DNA of 64,000 nucleotides from NCBI GenBank assembly GCA_947628565.1, contig CANRAH010000001.1:124001-188000 (forward strand), given 5' to 3'. Shown piece after piece: positions 17,471-25,334 of the stretch; the stretch's first letter is position 1; every line of letters starts with the position of its first letter. The position numbers and the translations under genes were made by a program. A model generated the notes under the pieces. The model saw only the letters and a program-made list of their open reading frames with translations. It was not told where the DNA came from and did no database searches. Origin of the DNA: an uncultured Bacilli bacterium (GTDB lineage Bacteria > Bacillota_I > Bacilli_A > RF39 > UBA660).

Positions 17471-17986
17471 ACGAAAAAAATAAATAAAGTTGTAGATGAA
17501 TATTATGACTTTATAGTTGATTATGAAAAATATATAAATGAAAACAGATATATCAAACTAGAAATAAAAGATGAAAGGCAAAAGAAGTTGGTTGATTTAA
17601 TAAAAGATTGGTTTGATAAAGAATATTTGCCTTGGCGAAATATAGAAGGAGATATTAAAGAACATTTACTTAGTGTATTCTCATCAAGAAATAATAGTGT
17701 TATTCCGTATTTAAGAGTAGAAGATATTATTTGGGATGACTTATATGAGTTTGGTTACATGGATTTAGAAAAATTTTATAAAAATCAGGGATTTGATGTA
17801 AATGATGGTGATTTTATAGATAAAATTCAACAAAAAACTTTTGATTTAATTAATAAAGAAGTTTTAGATCCAAAAATATTTTCGGAAAATACATTAAAAT
17901 TACATCCAATAGCAAAAAAAATTGAAAATGTTTGCACTAACCTATGGGATATTTATAATAATTATGAGCAAGGAATGGAAATATAA
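17471..17986 (+). CDS. Acidic hypothetical protein with apparent ACG start
   Basis: About 171 residues if begun at ACG 17471, which has AGGAGGT (17459-17465) five bases upstream at ideal spacing. The frame is open from 17450 but contains no ATG, GTG or TTG until TTG 17588. The extra 39 residues (KKINKVVDEYYDFIVDYEK and onward) have the same coding character as the rest. So either translation starts at ACG, or an ATG was mutated and a shorter form is made from 17588. No family recognised. The protein ends GMEI. Confidence 0.55.
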   Translation, partial: TKKINKVVDEYYDFIVDYEKYINENRYIKLEIKDERQKKLVDLIKDWFDKEYLPWRNIEGDIKEHLLSVFSSRNNSVIPYLRVEDIIWDDLYEFGYMDLEKFYKNQGFDVNDGDFIDKIQQKTFDLINKEVLDPKIFSENTLKLHPIAKKIENVCTNLWDIYNNYEQGMEI

Positions 17987-18001
17987 GGTGGTGAAATAAA
18001 A

Positions 18002-18289
18002 ATGTATAATAATACGAAAGATAATAAAAAGAATATATTTGTTAAATGCAGAATAATTGAAGAACCTGTATTTAATAAACTTGAAGATACTAATGAAATT
18101 TATTTTTTAATAAAAGTAATGGATAAACATAATAATTATTTTGATGTAGGAATATCATCAAATGCAGATAATGATTATAGAAAATATTATAAAGGTAGAG
18201 AAATAAAAATAAAAATGGATAATTCTGGTGATATTATTAAAGCTATCGACGTTAAATTCAACGAAAAAGATAGTGAATATGAATTATAG
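18002..18289 (+). CDS. Small protein with OB-fold-like pattern
   Basis: 95 residues. Strand-like segments (NIFVKCRIIEEPVF, IYFLIKVMDKHNNYFDVGIS, KGREIKIKMD) resemble an SSB/OB fold, but key SSB residues are not clear, so this is tentative. It could bind single-stranded DNA or be a small unrelated beta-barrel. GGTGGTGA precedes ATG 18002, 15 bases after the previous gene. It ends YEL. Confidence 0.5.
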   Translation: MYNNTKDNKKNIFVKCRIIEEPVFNKLEDTNEIYFLIKVMDKHNNYFDVGISSNADNDYRKYYKGREIKIKMDNSGDIIKAIDVKFNEKDSEYEL

Positions 18290-18308
18290 AAATTGAATGG
18301 TGGTAAGT

Positions 18309-19124
18309 ATGAGTAGGGAACTTATAAATCGTATAACTAAGAAAAAAGATGGAATATATATATCAACACATAGTTCTAATGATGATGTACCATATCATTC
18401 AGTTAAAGTAGATTTTTTAACTGATGTTTATAATGAAGAAGGACAAAAAGGACTAGATAGAGAAATAATTAGTATGTTATTTAATTTTGCAGAATTAAGA
18501 GGAACTCATCATAGTTTGCAAAGATATTTGTATGCTTATAATTCAAAATATACAGAAAATTTGCATAAAGAATATACAGATAAAATGAATTATTACTATA
18601 AAAAACTAGATGAGGTTGGTAAAAAAAGTTTATTGTCTTGTAATAAAACAGAAAATGCAAAGAATTATTATTTACATAAAAATACTTTAGAGAAAGAAAT
18701 GTATAATAAAATTGCAAAAAAATGTGATGAGTATGATTTAATAAACAGTTTAATGTCAGATAACCAAAATAATAAATCATTTTCATATTTTGAGAATATT
18801 ATTGATAAAATTTTAGATATATCAAATGAATATCATATTGATTTTGATAATAATTGTCCTTTTGATTCTTTTGGCTCAGATGATGAATCAAGGAATTTTG
18901 GAATGTATAGTTTTTCTGAATTTTATAAAGAAATTTTAGAAAAGAATAATATAGATATAAAAGATATATCAACAAGGGAAAAATCAGATGGTAAATATAT
19001 AGTTACCATCGATAATAATTATGAATTTGAAATAAATGCTTGGGAAAAGTTAGATAATGTTTTTGATAATATTGAATCAATGATAAATGTAATAAAAGAA
19101 AAGAATTTGGGAATGGAAGTATAA
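18309..19124 (+). CDS. Hypothetical protein of the ICE
   Basis: 271 residues, soluble, Asn/Lys/Asp-rich, no recognised family. ATG 18309 is preferred over a GTG/TTG cluster upstream because GGTGG (18299-18303) is 5 bases before it. The C-terminal 70 residues (DGKYIVTIDNNYEFEINAWEKLDN) may form a small beta domain. It ends GMEV. Confidence 0.55.
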   Translation: MSRELINRITKKKDGIYISTHSSNDDVPYHSVKVDFLTDVYNEEGQKGLDREIISMLFNFAELRGTHHSLQRYLYAYNSKYTENLHKEYTDKMNYYYKKLDEVGKKSLLSCNKTENAKNYYLHKNTLEKEMYNKIAKKCDEYDLINSLMSDNQNNKSFSYFENIIDKILDISNEYHIDFDNNCPFDSFGSDDESRNFGMYSFSEFYKEILEKNNIDIKDISTREKSDGKYIVTIDNNYEFEINAWEKLDNVFDNIESMINVIKEKNLGMEV

Positions 19125-19158
19125 ATGATAACTAATAGACAAAAGGTTGGTGGTTTTA

Positions 19159-19911
19159 ATGAATTTATGTGATTATATTATGGAATATTTAAAAAATAAT
19201 TTTAATTTTGAATATTCTAATTCTTTTGTTAGAAATACTTTTAGCAATTTTATAGATTATGCAATAGAAAATTTTAATAGTAGTGAAAATCAATTAGCAT
19301 ATTATTTGAGTGATATGATTGATGAATTAGAATTTAAAGAAATTAAAAAAGTAATATCAAATTTTGAAAAAGATAAAAATAAGTTTTATGAAAGAAAAGA
19401 GAAAAATGAAAAAATAGTAAATTATGAAAAAAATGAATTTAATATTCCAATTATTGAAAAAGTAGAAAAGGCAATAAAAAAAGAAGAAGATTATAGTTAC
19501 TATGATGAAATGAAAGTTAATTACATAATGATAGACAATAATAATCAATCTCAAAGCTATGCAGTTGTAGAATTAGACTACGATCAGTTAGTTATGGTAA
19601 ATTTAGAAAGTTTGGAAATGCACGACATAGCTGATTATGCCTATACAGTTGATGATGATATATACGGTGAACTCGAATCAGGGAAAAAGTTAGTTTATAT
19701 GAGTTTAGATTCTCATTATAGTATTTGGCAGGATGCACATTATTATTATCCAGAAGATATTGAGCATAAAGATGGATTGGAACTTTATTTACAATATTGT
19801 AAAGATAATCAAATTGATATGAATTTGTTAAATGAAGTAATGGATGCAGAAAAATTTGATGAAAATTTATGGGACTTTGTAAATTCAAAAAATAAAAATT
19901 TGGAAATATAG
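19159..19911 (+). CDS. Hypothetical protein with helical N-half and beta C-half
   Basis: 250 residues. Residues 1-110 are helical and charged; residues 118-250 (KVNYIMIDNNNQSQSYAVVEL and onward) look like a separate alpha/beta domain with many aromatic and acidic residues. No family recognised. ATG 19159 is chosen over an upstream in-frame start because TTGGTGG lies at the right distance. It ends NLEI. Confidence 0.55.
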   Translation: MNLCDYIMEYLKNNFNFEYSNSFVRNTFSNFIDYAIENFNSSENQLAYYLSDMIDELEFKEIKKVISNFEKDKNKFYERKEKNEKIVNYEKNEFNIPIIEKVEKAIKKEEDYSYYDEMKVNYIMIDNNNQSQSYAVVELDYDQLVMVNLESLEMHDIADYAYTVDDDIYGELESGKKLVYMSLDSHYSIWQDAHYYYPEDIEHKDGLELYLQYCKDNQIDMNLLNEVMDAEKFDENLWDFVNSKNKNLEI

Positions 19912-19925
19912 AAACGGGGGATTAT

Positions 19926-20282
19926 ATGACTGATAAAGAAATATTGGCAGGATTAAAATTAACTTATGAAAAATTATATGATATTAGAGAAAATGGTTGT
20001 GCAGATCATTGTTATGGACAATTAGAGAATAATTTAATAAAAAGACTTGAAGTAGCAAAACTTACTATTGAAGATATATATTCGGAGTTTTATAAAACAC
20101 TTGATAAAGAATCATTAAGAGTAAAACGATTAGAAAGTGAAGATAATAAAGTTTATATAGCAAGTGATGTTAGTGGCGATTATGAATCAGATGCATACGA
20201 TTTAACTTGTGCAGATACAGAATATTATTGGTATGAAGATCAAGATTTTTTAGATGATGAGGAATTGGGATATGACATGTAA
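19926..20282 (+). CDS. Very acidic hypothetical protein
   Basis: 118 residues. The second half is strongly acidic (DVSGDYESDAYD, YEDQDFLDDEE). No family recognised. An ACGGGGGAT site precedes ATG 19926. It overlaps the next gene by 11 bases. The charge would suit a DNA mimic such as an antirestriction protein, but this is unproven. It ends YDM. Confidence 0.55.
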   Translation: MTDKEILAGLKLTYEKLYDIRENGCADHCYGQLENNLIKRLEVAKLTIEDIYSEFYKTLDKESLRVKRLESEDNKVYIASDVSGDYESDAYDLTCADTEYYWYEDQDFLDDEELGYDM

Positions 20283-20724
20283 TGATTATTATGCAAAAAT
20301 ATGGACAACTGAATATAATCGAGATCAAGGTATAGCAGATAAATATTATAATAGTTTTAATAACCTTAAAGATGCCATTGAGGAATTAAGAGAATTTTTT
20401 GATGATGGTAATTGTGTATGTGTTGAAATATATGACTCTAATGATAAACTACAATATAGTTGTGATAAAGAATCAGAAGAGTTTTATGCAGGTACTTATA
20501 ATATAGCAAAAGTAAATGAAAAATTATTAGCACAGTATATCGGTTGTTGGATTCACCAAAAAGAACCTCCAATAAAAAATCGTTTATTATACTGCGAGAA
20601 TAGTGATGGAACATTTACAACAATAGATAATAGAAGTGGATATTGCTTTGTAGAAGATTTTGCTGATGAAGAAACAGCTTTTATGTGGTTATTAGATTAT
20701 GAAAAAGAAGAAATAGAATTGTAA
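20272..20724 (+). CDS. Acidic hypothetical protein
   Basis: About 150 residues from ATG 20272, which overlaps the previous stop; an in-frame ATG at 20254 is possible but lies deeper in the upstream gene. The sequence is rich in Cys, Asp, Glu and Tyr (FFDDGNCVCVEIYDSNDKL), and WIHQKEPPI sits mid-protein. No family recognised. It ends IEL. Confidence 0.55.
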   Translation: MTCNDYYAKIWTTEYNRDQGIADKYYNSFNNLKDAIEELREFFDDGNCVCVEIYDSNDKLQYSCDKESEEFYAGTYNIAKVNEKLLAQYIGCWIHQKEPPIKNRLLYCENSDGTFTTIDNRSGYCFVEDFADEETAFMWLLDYEKEEIEL

Positions 20725-20736
20725 AGGAGGGTACAA

Positions 20737-21699
20737 ATGCGTTATAGTGGAAAAATTAATAATATAAATCATATAGTAGTATCAGACCCATATTATGGTA
20801 AGGATACTAAATACAGATATGAAAAAGATAAGCTAAATTTAAAAGATTGGTTAGTTGATTTAGATATATATACAATAAAGACTTTTTATGATGATGTAGT
20901 ATTTGACAATGTAGAATTTTCTTTAATATTAAAAAAAGATAAAGATGTTTGTAATAATGGATTAGATAATAATATACATTATGATGAAAGCATAAAAGTT
21001 AAGGATTATGATATAGGTATGGATACATCTAGTATGGCATTAGGAATAAACAAATATGCAAAGGAAATTATTGATTCGAGAGATGACTATTTTCCAACTT
21101 GTGCAATAAAAACTGGCTTAGATGGATGGTTTGGACAGGTTACTGAGGGTAAAAAAAATAAAGAACTACAATTTATAAGAATAACAGGAGAAATGGATAA
21201 AGAAAGATGTGATGAAAACGAATTACTTTCTTATTTGACAAAACAATTAGAATTAGATAATTTACAAAAGGAACCTGAAATGTATTATAGAAATAATATG
21301 GAAATAAATGAAGGTGATATTGTTGAATTGGGAAATTGTTGGTTGCAAATATCTCCTAAATGCAATTATTTTATAGGAACAACAAAATATACGGATTTAT
21401 ATGAAAATACATATTCCGGCAAGGATAGATTAATTGATATGATTAGTTTTTATGTTAATGAACCTTTAAAAGTTAAAATTATTAAATGTACAAAAAAATG
21501 TGAAAATACAAGTACTTACGAAGGTGAAATATTAGATGACTCAATAATTAATACTTTTAAAGAAGTAGTGGAAAAGCAAGTTGCACTAGGGAAAATAAAA
21601 AAAGGCAAAGATGATTATAGTGAAGTCCATTTTTCTCAATTTAATATTATTAAAGTATTAGAAGAGGGTAATAATTTAGAAAATAATATGGAGATGTAA
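20737..21699 (+). CDS. Hypothetical protein with DUF4241-like beginning
   Basis: 320 residues. The pattern IVVSDPYYG near the N-terminus, MDTSSMALGIN near residues 88-98 and LDGWFGQVTEG near 118-128 recall the VSDPCY...G-x-Y motif of DUF4241-type proteins, but I am not certain of the family. AAAGGAGG precedes ATG 20737. Function unknown. It ends NMEM. Confidence 0.55.
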   Translation: MRYSGKINNINHIVVSDPYYGKDTKYRYEKDKLNLKDWLVDLDIYTIKTFYDDVVFDNVEFSLILKKDKDVCNNGLDNNIHYDESIKVKDYDIGMDTSSMALGINKYAKEIIDSRDDYFPTCAIKTGLDGWFGQVTEGKKNKELQFIRITGEMDKERCDENELLSYLTKQLELDNLQKEPEMYYRNNMEINEGDIVELGNCWLQISPKCNYFIGTTKYTDLYENTYSGKDRLIDMISFYVNEPLKVKIIKCTKKCENTSTYEGEILDDSIINTFKEVVEKQVALGKIKKGKDDYSEVHFSQFNIIKVLEEGNNLENNMEM

Positions 21700-21703
21700 C
21701 ATA

Positions 21704-22078
21704 ATGAAATTAAATGAGTATTTAATAAATATAAAAGATGATTTAGTTAATTTGTTATTAAGACTTCAAAATGATTATAACAGTGTAGATAAATTTGAGC
21801 AAAATGAGGAAGATAGACTTATTATAGGTAATATATTAGATATGATGGACTATGATTTTGAAGAGGATAATGAAAAATTATCTTCTTCTTTCAATCTTGA
21901 AATTGTTTATAATGATGATGAGAAAATTATGTATATTGGAACATCAGATAGTTCTGGTGAAAAATATAAATGCGAAAAATATTCTGATATAGTTAAGAAT
22001 GTAAAGTCTTACTGTGATAATTACTTAATTTTAGATGATGAAACAGAAAGTGATGTGAATTTAGAACATGAACTTTAA
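21704..22078 (+). CDS. Small acidic hypothetical protein
   Basis: 124 residues, Asp/Glu/Asn-rich with a central strand pattern (NLEIVYNDDEKIMYIGTSDSSGEKY). No family recognised. It starts 4 bases after the previous stop and lies just before the coupling protein gene. It ends HEL. Confidence 0.55.
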   Translation: MKLNEYLINIKDDLVNLLLRLQNDYNSVDKFEQNEEDRLIIGNILDMMDYDFEEDNEKLSSSFNLEIVYNDDEKIMYIGTSDSSGEKYKCEKYSDIVKNVKSYCDNYLILDDETESDVNLEHEL

Positions 22079-22115
22079 AAATTTAATTGATTTATATTGT
22101 ATGGGGTAATTAATA

Positions 22116-24410
22116 ATGAATAGTGTAAAGTTTGAATCAATGTCATATCCAATGTTTATTCTATTAGTAATTGTTATATGTTTAATTATATTTATACTAA
22201 TAATTGAACCTAGAATTTCTAAGAGGAAATTAACTAATAAAAATGAACATGGAAGTAGTAAATTTGCAAATTTTAAAGAAATAAAAAATAATTTTATTAA
22301 AGAATCTTTAGAAAATATAAATAAAGTCGGTTTTCCAGTTTGGTATGAAAAAATAAATGGTAAATTTGAAAATGTATATTTTGATACAAAATCACCACAT
22401 TACCTTTTAGTAGGTTCAACAGGAAGTGGTAAATCTGTTACAGTAAGTATTCCAGTAAGTATTCATTTTGCTACTGCAAAAGAAAAACATTCAGTAGTAT
22501 TAACAGATCCTAAAGGAGAACTTTTTAAAACAACAGGTAAAATATTCAAAGAAAATGGATATGATGTTGTTACGATAGATTTTAGAAATCCTACATTATC
22601 TACAAAAGTTAATGTTATGGATCCAATCATAGATGAATGGGTAGAACATTGTCATTATAATAAATGTATGATGTTTTTTTTATCTCATTTTCTTAAAATA
22701 AATAAAATATCTTTGAAAAAAATAAGTAATGATAAAAAATATGAAGAACAAATAAAAAATAAGTTTTTACTTGATAACTATATGATAGATATAATTAAAA
22801 GTAATAAAGAAGAATTAGAAAAAAATATAAAAAATAAAAAATTATATGAATTTAATGAATTAGAAGAATTAAAAAAATTAGATATTAAAGAGTATTTAGA
22901 AAGTAAGGATAATGAATATATATTAAATCTCATTAAAGATAATCAAAATGAAAGTGCTAAACATCAAGCTGAGGCAAATAGATTAGTTATTTCTTTAGCA
23001 AATTTAATCTTTGTAGAAAAGAACACAAAAGATCCTTTTTGGATAAATGCTTCAAGGCAACTTTTTATTGGTATTGTTGGTATATTTTTAGAGGATTATA
23101 AACTAGGTTTAATAGATAAAAATAAAATAAATATATCTAGCATTAAAAAATTTCAAAATTCATCACTTATTAAAGAAAATCAAAATTATCTTCAAAGAAA
23201 TTTAAATTCCAGACCATATGGAACATTATCAAAGGATTATTTAACATCAATAATTTCTGCTGCTGAAAACACATATAAATCCATAACTGCGGTATTTGGA
23301 GAAAAGATGTCTATATTTGATGACTTAAATGTAGAAAATATTACAAGTGTTAGTGAATTTAAATTTACAGATATTGGTAAAAAACCAACTGCATTATATA
23401 TAATTGTACCAGATGAAGATAGAGCATATTTTCAATTAGTAACAATTATTATTGGAATGTTAATTAAGGATTTAACCAAATTTGCAAATTTAAAAGAGAA
23501 TAATGGAACACTACCAGTAAAGGTAGAATGGATATTGGATGAGTTTGCTAACTGTCCACCACTGGATGCTATTGAAACTGTGGTATCTGTTGCAAGAAGT
23601 AGAGGAATGAGATTTTATTTCTTTATACAATCTTTCTCACAATTAGATCAAGTATATGGGAAAGAAATAGCAAACATAATTCAAGATAACTGTGCTTTAG
23701 TTTATTTAAAAACTAATACAGTAGAGACTGCTGAGATAATAGTAAAGAAGTTAGGTAAATCTACAATAGAAACTAATTCTATTAGTATGAATACAGATCC
23801 ATTTAAAATAGGTGCTAATCAAACAACTTCATTAATGGGTAAAGAATTACTAACTGCAAATGAAATAATTAATTTAAAATATAAAACTATAATCTTCCCC
23901 ACATTTGGGAATCCTATATTTAGAGATACATATTTGTATAGTGATTTATACCCTAAATATAAGAATTATCCTGTTTGTGAAAGGGAAACAAAAATCTTAA
24001 AGAGATTAACTGAAAACTATTATACGGTAGAAAAATTAAGAGAAAATTATGAGAGTGTATCTAGTGAGAGTATTAGACAAGTAACTAAGAGAATGGAACA
24101 AACATTTAATAAGAACGCAACGAATGTAATAAATAAAATTAAGCATGAAGTAGAAAGTGGTGCAAATAAAGATTTATTATTATTTATTCAATTATTAAGG
24201 AATCATTTTAAAGATAGAATTTTAAATGAAACTAAAACGAATGATGATGTTTATTTTATTGAATTATCTAATTTAATGAATAAATTTGAATTGGCTAAAC
24301 TAAGGAGAAATAAAGATAAAAATATTGTTTTAGAAATAGCGGAAAACTATAAATTAAAGAAAACAATTATAAGTGTATGGAATGAAATGGAAGTGGATAG
24401 AGAAATATGA
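22116..24410 (+). CDS. VirD4/TraG-type coupling ATPase
   Basis: 764 residues. An N-terminal hydrophobic segment (about 9-29) anchors it. Walker A GSTGSGKS is at residues 100-107, and Walker B with DEFAN near 474-479 sits in VEWILDEFANCPPLDAIE, a TraG/VirD4 signature. Coupling proteins bring the relaxase-DNA complex to the secretion channel. An insert of about 130 residues (roughly 165-290, Lys/Glu-rich) separates the motifs. The last 150 residues are helical. Its TGA stop overlaps the ATG of the sortase-like gene. Confidence 0.9.
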   Translation: MNSVKFESMSYPMFILLVIVICLIIFILIIEPRISKRKLTNKNEHGSSKFANFKEIKNNFIKESLENINKVGFPVWYEKINGKFENVYFDTKSPHYLLVGSTGSGKSVTVSIPVSIHFATAKEKHSVVLTDPKGELFKTTGKIFKENGYDVVTIDFRNPTLSTKVNVMDPIIDEWVEHCHYNKCMMFFLSHFLKINKISLKKISNDKKYEEQIKNKFLLDNYMIDIIKSNKEELEKNIKNKKLYEFNELEELKKLDIKEYLESKDNEYILNLIKDNQNESAKHQAEANRLVISLANLIFVEKNTKDPFWINASRQLFIGIVGIFLEDYKLGLIDKNKINISSIKKFQNSSLIKENQNYLQRNLNSRPYGTLSKDYLTSIISAAENTYKSITAVFGEKMSIFDDLNVENITSVSEFKFTDIGKKPTALYIIVPDEDRAYFQLVTIIIGMLIKDLTKFANLKENNGTLPVKVEWILDEFANCPPLDAIETVVSVARSRGMRFYFFIQSFSQLDQVYGKEIANIIQDNCALVYLKTNTVETAEIIVKKLGKSTIETNSISMNTDPFKIGANQTTSLMGKELLTANEIINLKYKTIIFPTFGNPIFRDTYLYSDLYPKYKNYPVCERETKILKRLTENYYTVEKLRENYESVSSESIRQVTKRMEQTFNKNATNVINKIKHEVESGANKDLLLFIQLLRNHFKDRILNETKTNDDVYFIELSNLMNKFELAKLRRNKDKNIVLEIAENYKLKKTIISVWNEMEVDREI

Positions 24411-25018
24411 TAAAAAAATTATCAATAATATTAATAATGTTATCTTTTTTGATAGCATTATTATTTTTTTTATATACATATATATCAAATAAAAAAATTG
24501 AAAAAAACATAAATGAATATATAGAACAAACAAGTGTTATAGAAAACGAAGAACAAAATGAAATTGTTGAAGTTCAGGATGATGATAAAGAAGAAACAAA
24601 AAAGAAAACTTTAAATTATAAAGCAATAATAGAAATACCTTCTATAAATTTGAAACAAGGTATAGTTGATGTAACAAAGAATTTTAATTCACTATATTAT
24701 GCGGTAAGTGCTGATAGTTCTAGTAATTATCCAGATGAAGTGGGGAATTTTATTTTATATGCTCACTCAGGGAATTGTAATTATTGTTATTTTAAAAAAT
24801 TAAAAAATGTTGAGGAAGGTGATACAGTTTATATCTATTATAATGGTGTAAAATACCATTATGAAATTTATGATATATATAATATTGATAAAACAGGAAA
24901 AGCAGGTGTTATAAGAACTGATACAGAACACTATGTAACACTAATAACTTGTTTGCAAGGAACAAATGATAAACAAGTTGTATATATTGGAAAATTAGTA
25001 GATTCAACTAATTATTAA
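24407..25018 (+). CDS. Sortase-family protein with Lys at the usual Arg position
   Basis: 203 residues. One N-terminal hydrophobic segment (about 5-25) and an acidic linker precede a sortase domain. His120 lies in LYAHSGN and Cys182 in VTLITC, the expected catalytic pair. The catalytic Arg that usually follows by about 7-9 residues appears replaced: the stretch is LQGTNDKQVV with Lys189. Sortases join surface proteins to peptidoglycan or polymerise pili. On an ICE it may anchor adhesins for mating. It overlaps virD4 by 4 bases. Confidence 0.75.
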   Translation: MIKKLSIILIMLSFLIALLFFLYTYISNKKIEKNINEYIEQTSVIENEEQNEIVEVQDDDKEETKKKTLNYKAIIEIPSINLKQGIVDVTKNFNSLYYAVSADSSSNYPDEVGNFILYAHSGNCNYCYFKKLKNVEEGDTVYIYYNGVKYHYEIYDIYNIDKTGKAGVIRTDTEHYVTLITCLQGTNDKQVVYIGKLVDSTNY

Positions 25019-25048
25019 AATATATAAAAATAAAAAGGGGGAATTATT

Positions 25049-25246
25049 TTGGAAAAAAACAAAAAAATTAGAAAGAAAACAAGAGATTGTATTTGGATCA
25101 GGAATGATATAATAGATCCAAATTTAACAGAAGAAGATTTAAAGAATATAATAAATCATAAATTAGCATATATCATTGTCGAAATGGAACATAGTCCTAT
25201 AAATTATATAAAATTAGGAAATGTTACAGAGGGCGTTGCAAGTTAA
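25049..25246 (+). CDS. Small protein upstream of the recombinase, TTG start
   Basis: 65 residues starting at TTG 25049, with AAAAAGGGGGA at 25032-25042. The first 15 residues are basic (KNKKIRKKTRD); the remainder is mixed. No family recognised. Small basic ORFs next to serine integrases sometimes act as recombination directionality factors; that is only a positional guess. Confidence 0.5.
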   Translation: MEKNKKIRKKTRDCIWIRNDIIDPNLTEEDLKNIINHKLAYIIVEMEHSPINYIKLGNVTEGVAS

Positions 25247-25321
25247 ATGAATGCGCGTTATAATTTATATAAAGTATTATTAAGACATTTAATAAGTAGA
25301 AACAAATTTCTGTTAAATTAG
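25247..25321 (+). CDS. Possible 24-residue leader peptide
   Basis: ATG 25247 follows directly on the TAA of the previous gene, and the short frame ends in a TAG that is part of the recombinase Shine-Dalgarno (TTAGGAG). The peptide is basic. Start and stop placement suggest termination-reinitiation that could set recombinase level, but it may be chance. Confidence 0.3.
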   Translation: MNARYNLYKVLLRHLISRNKFLLN

Positions 25322-25334
25322 GAGTTGTATATTT

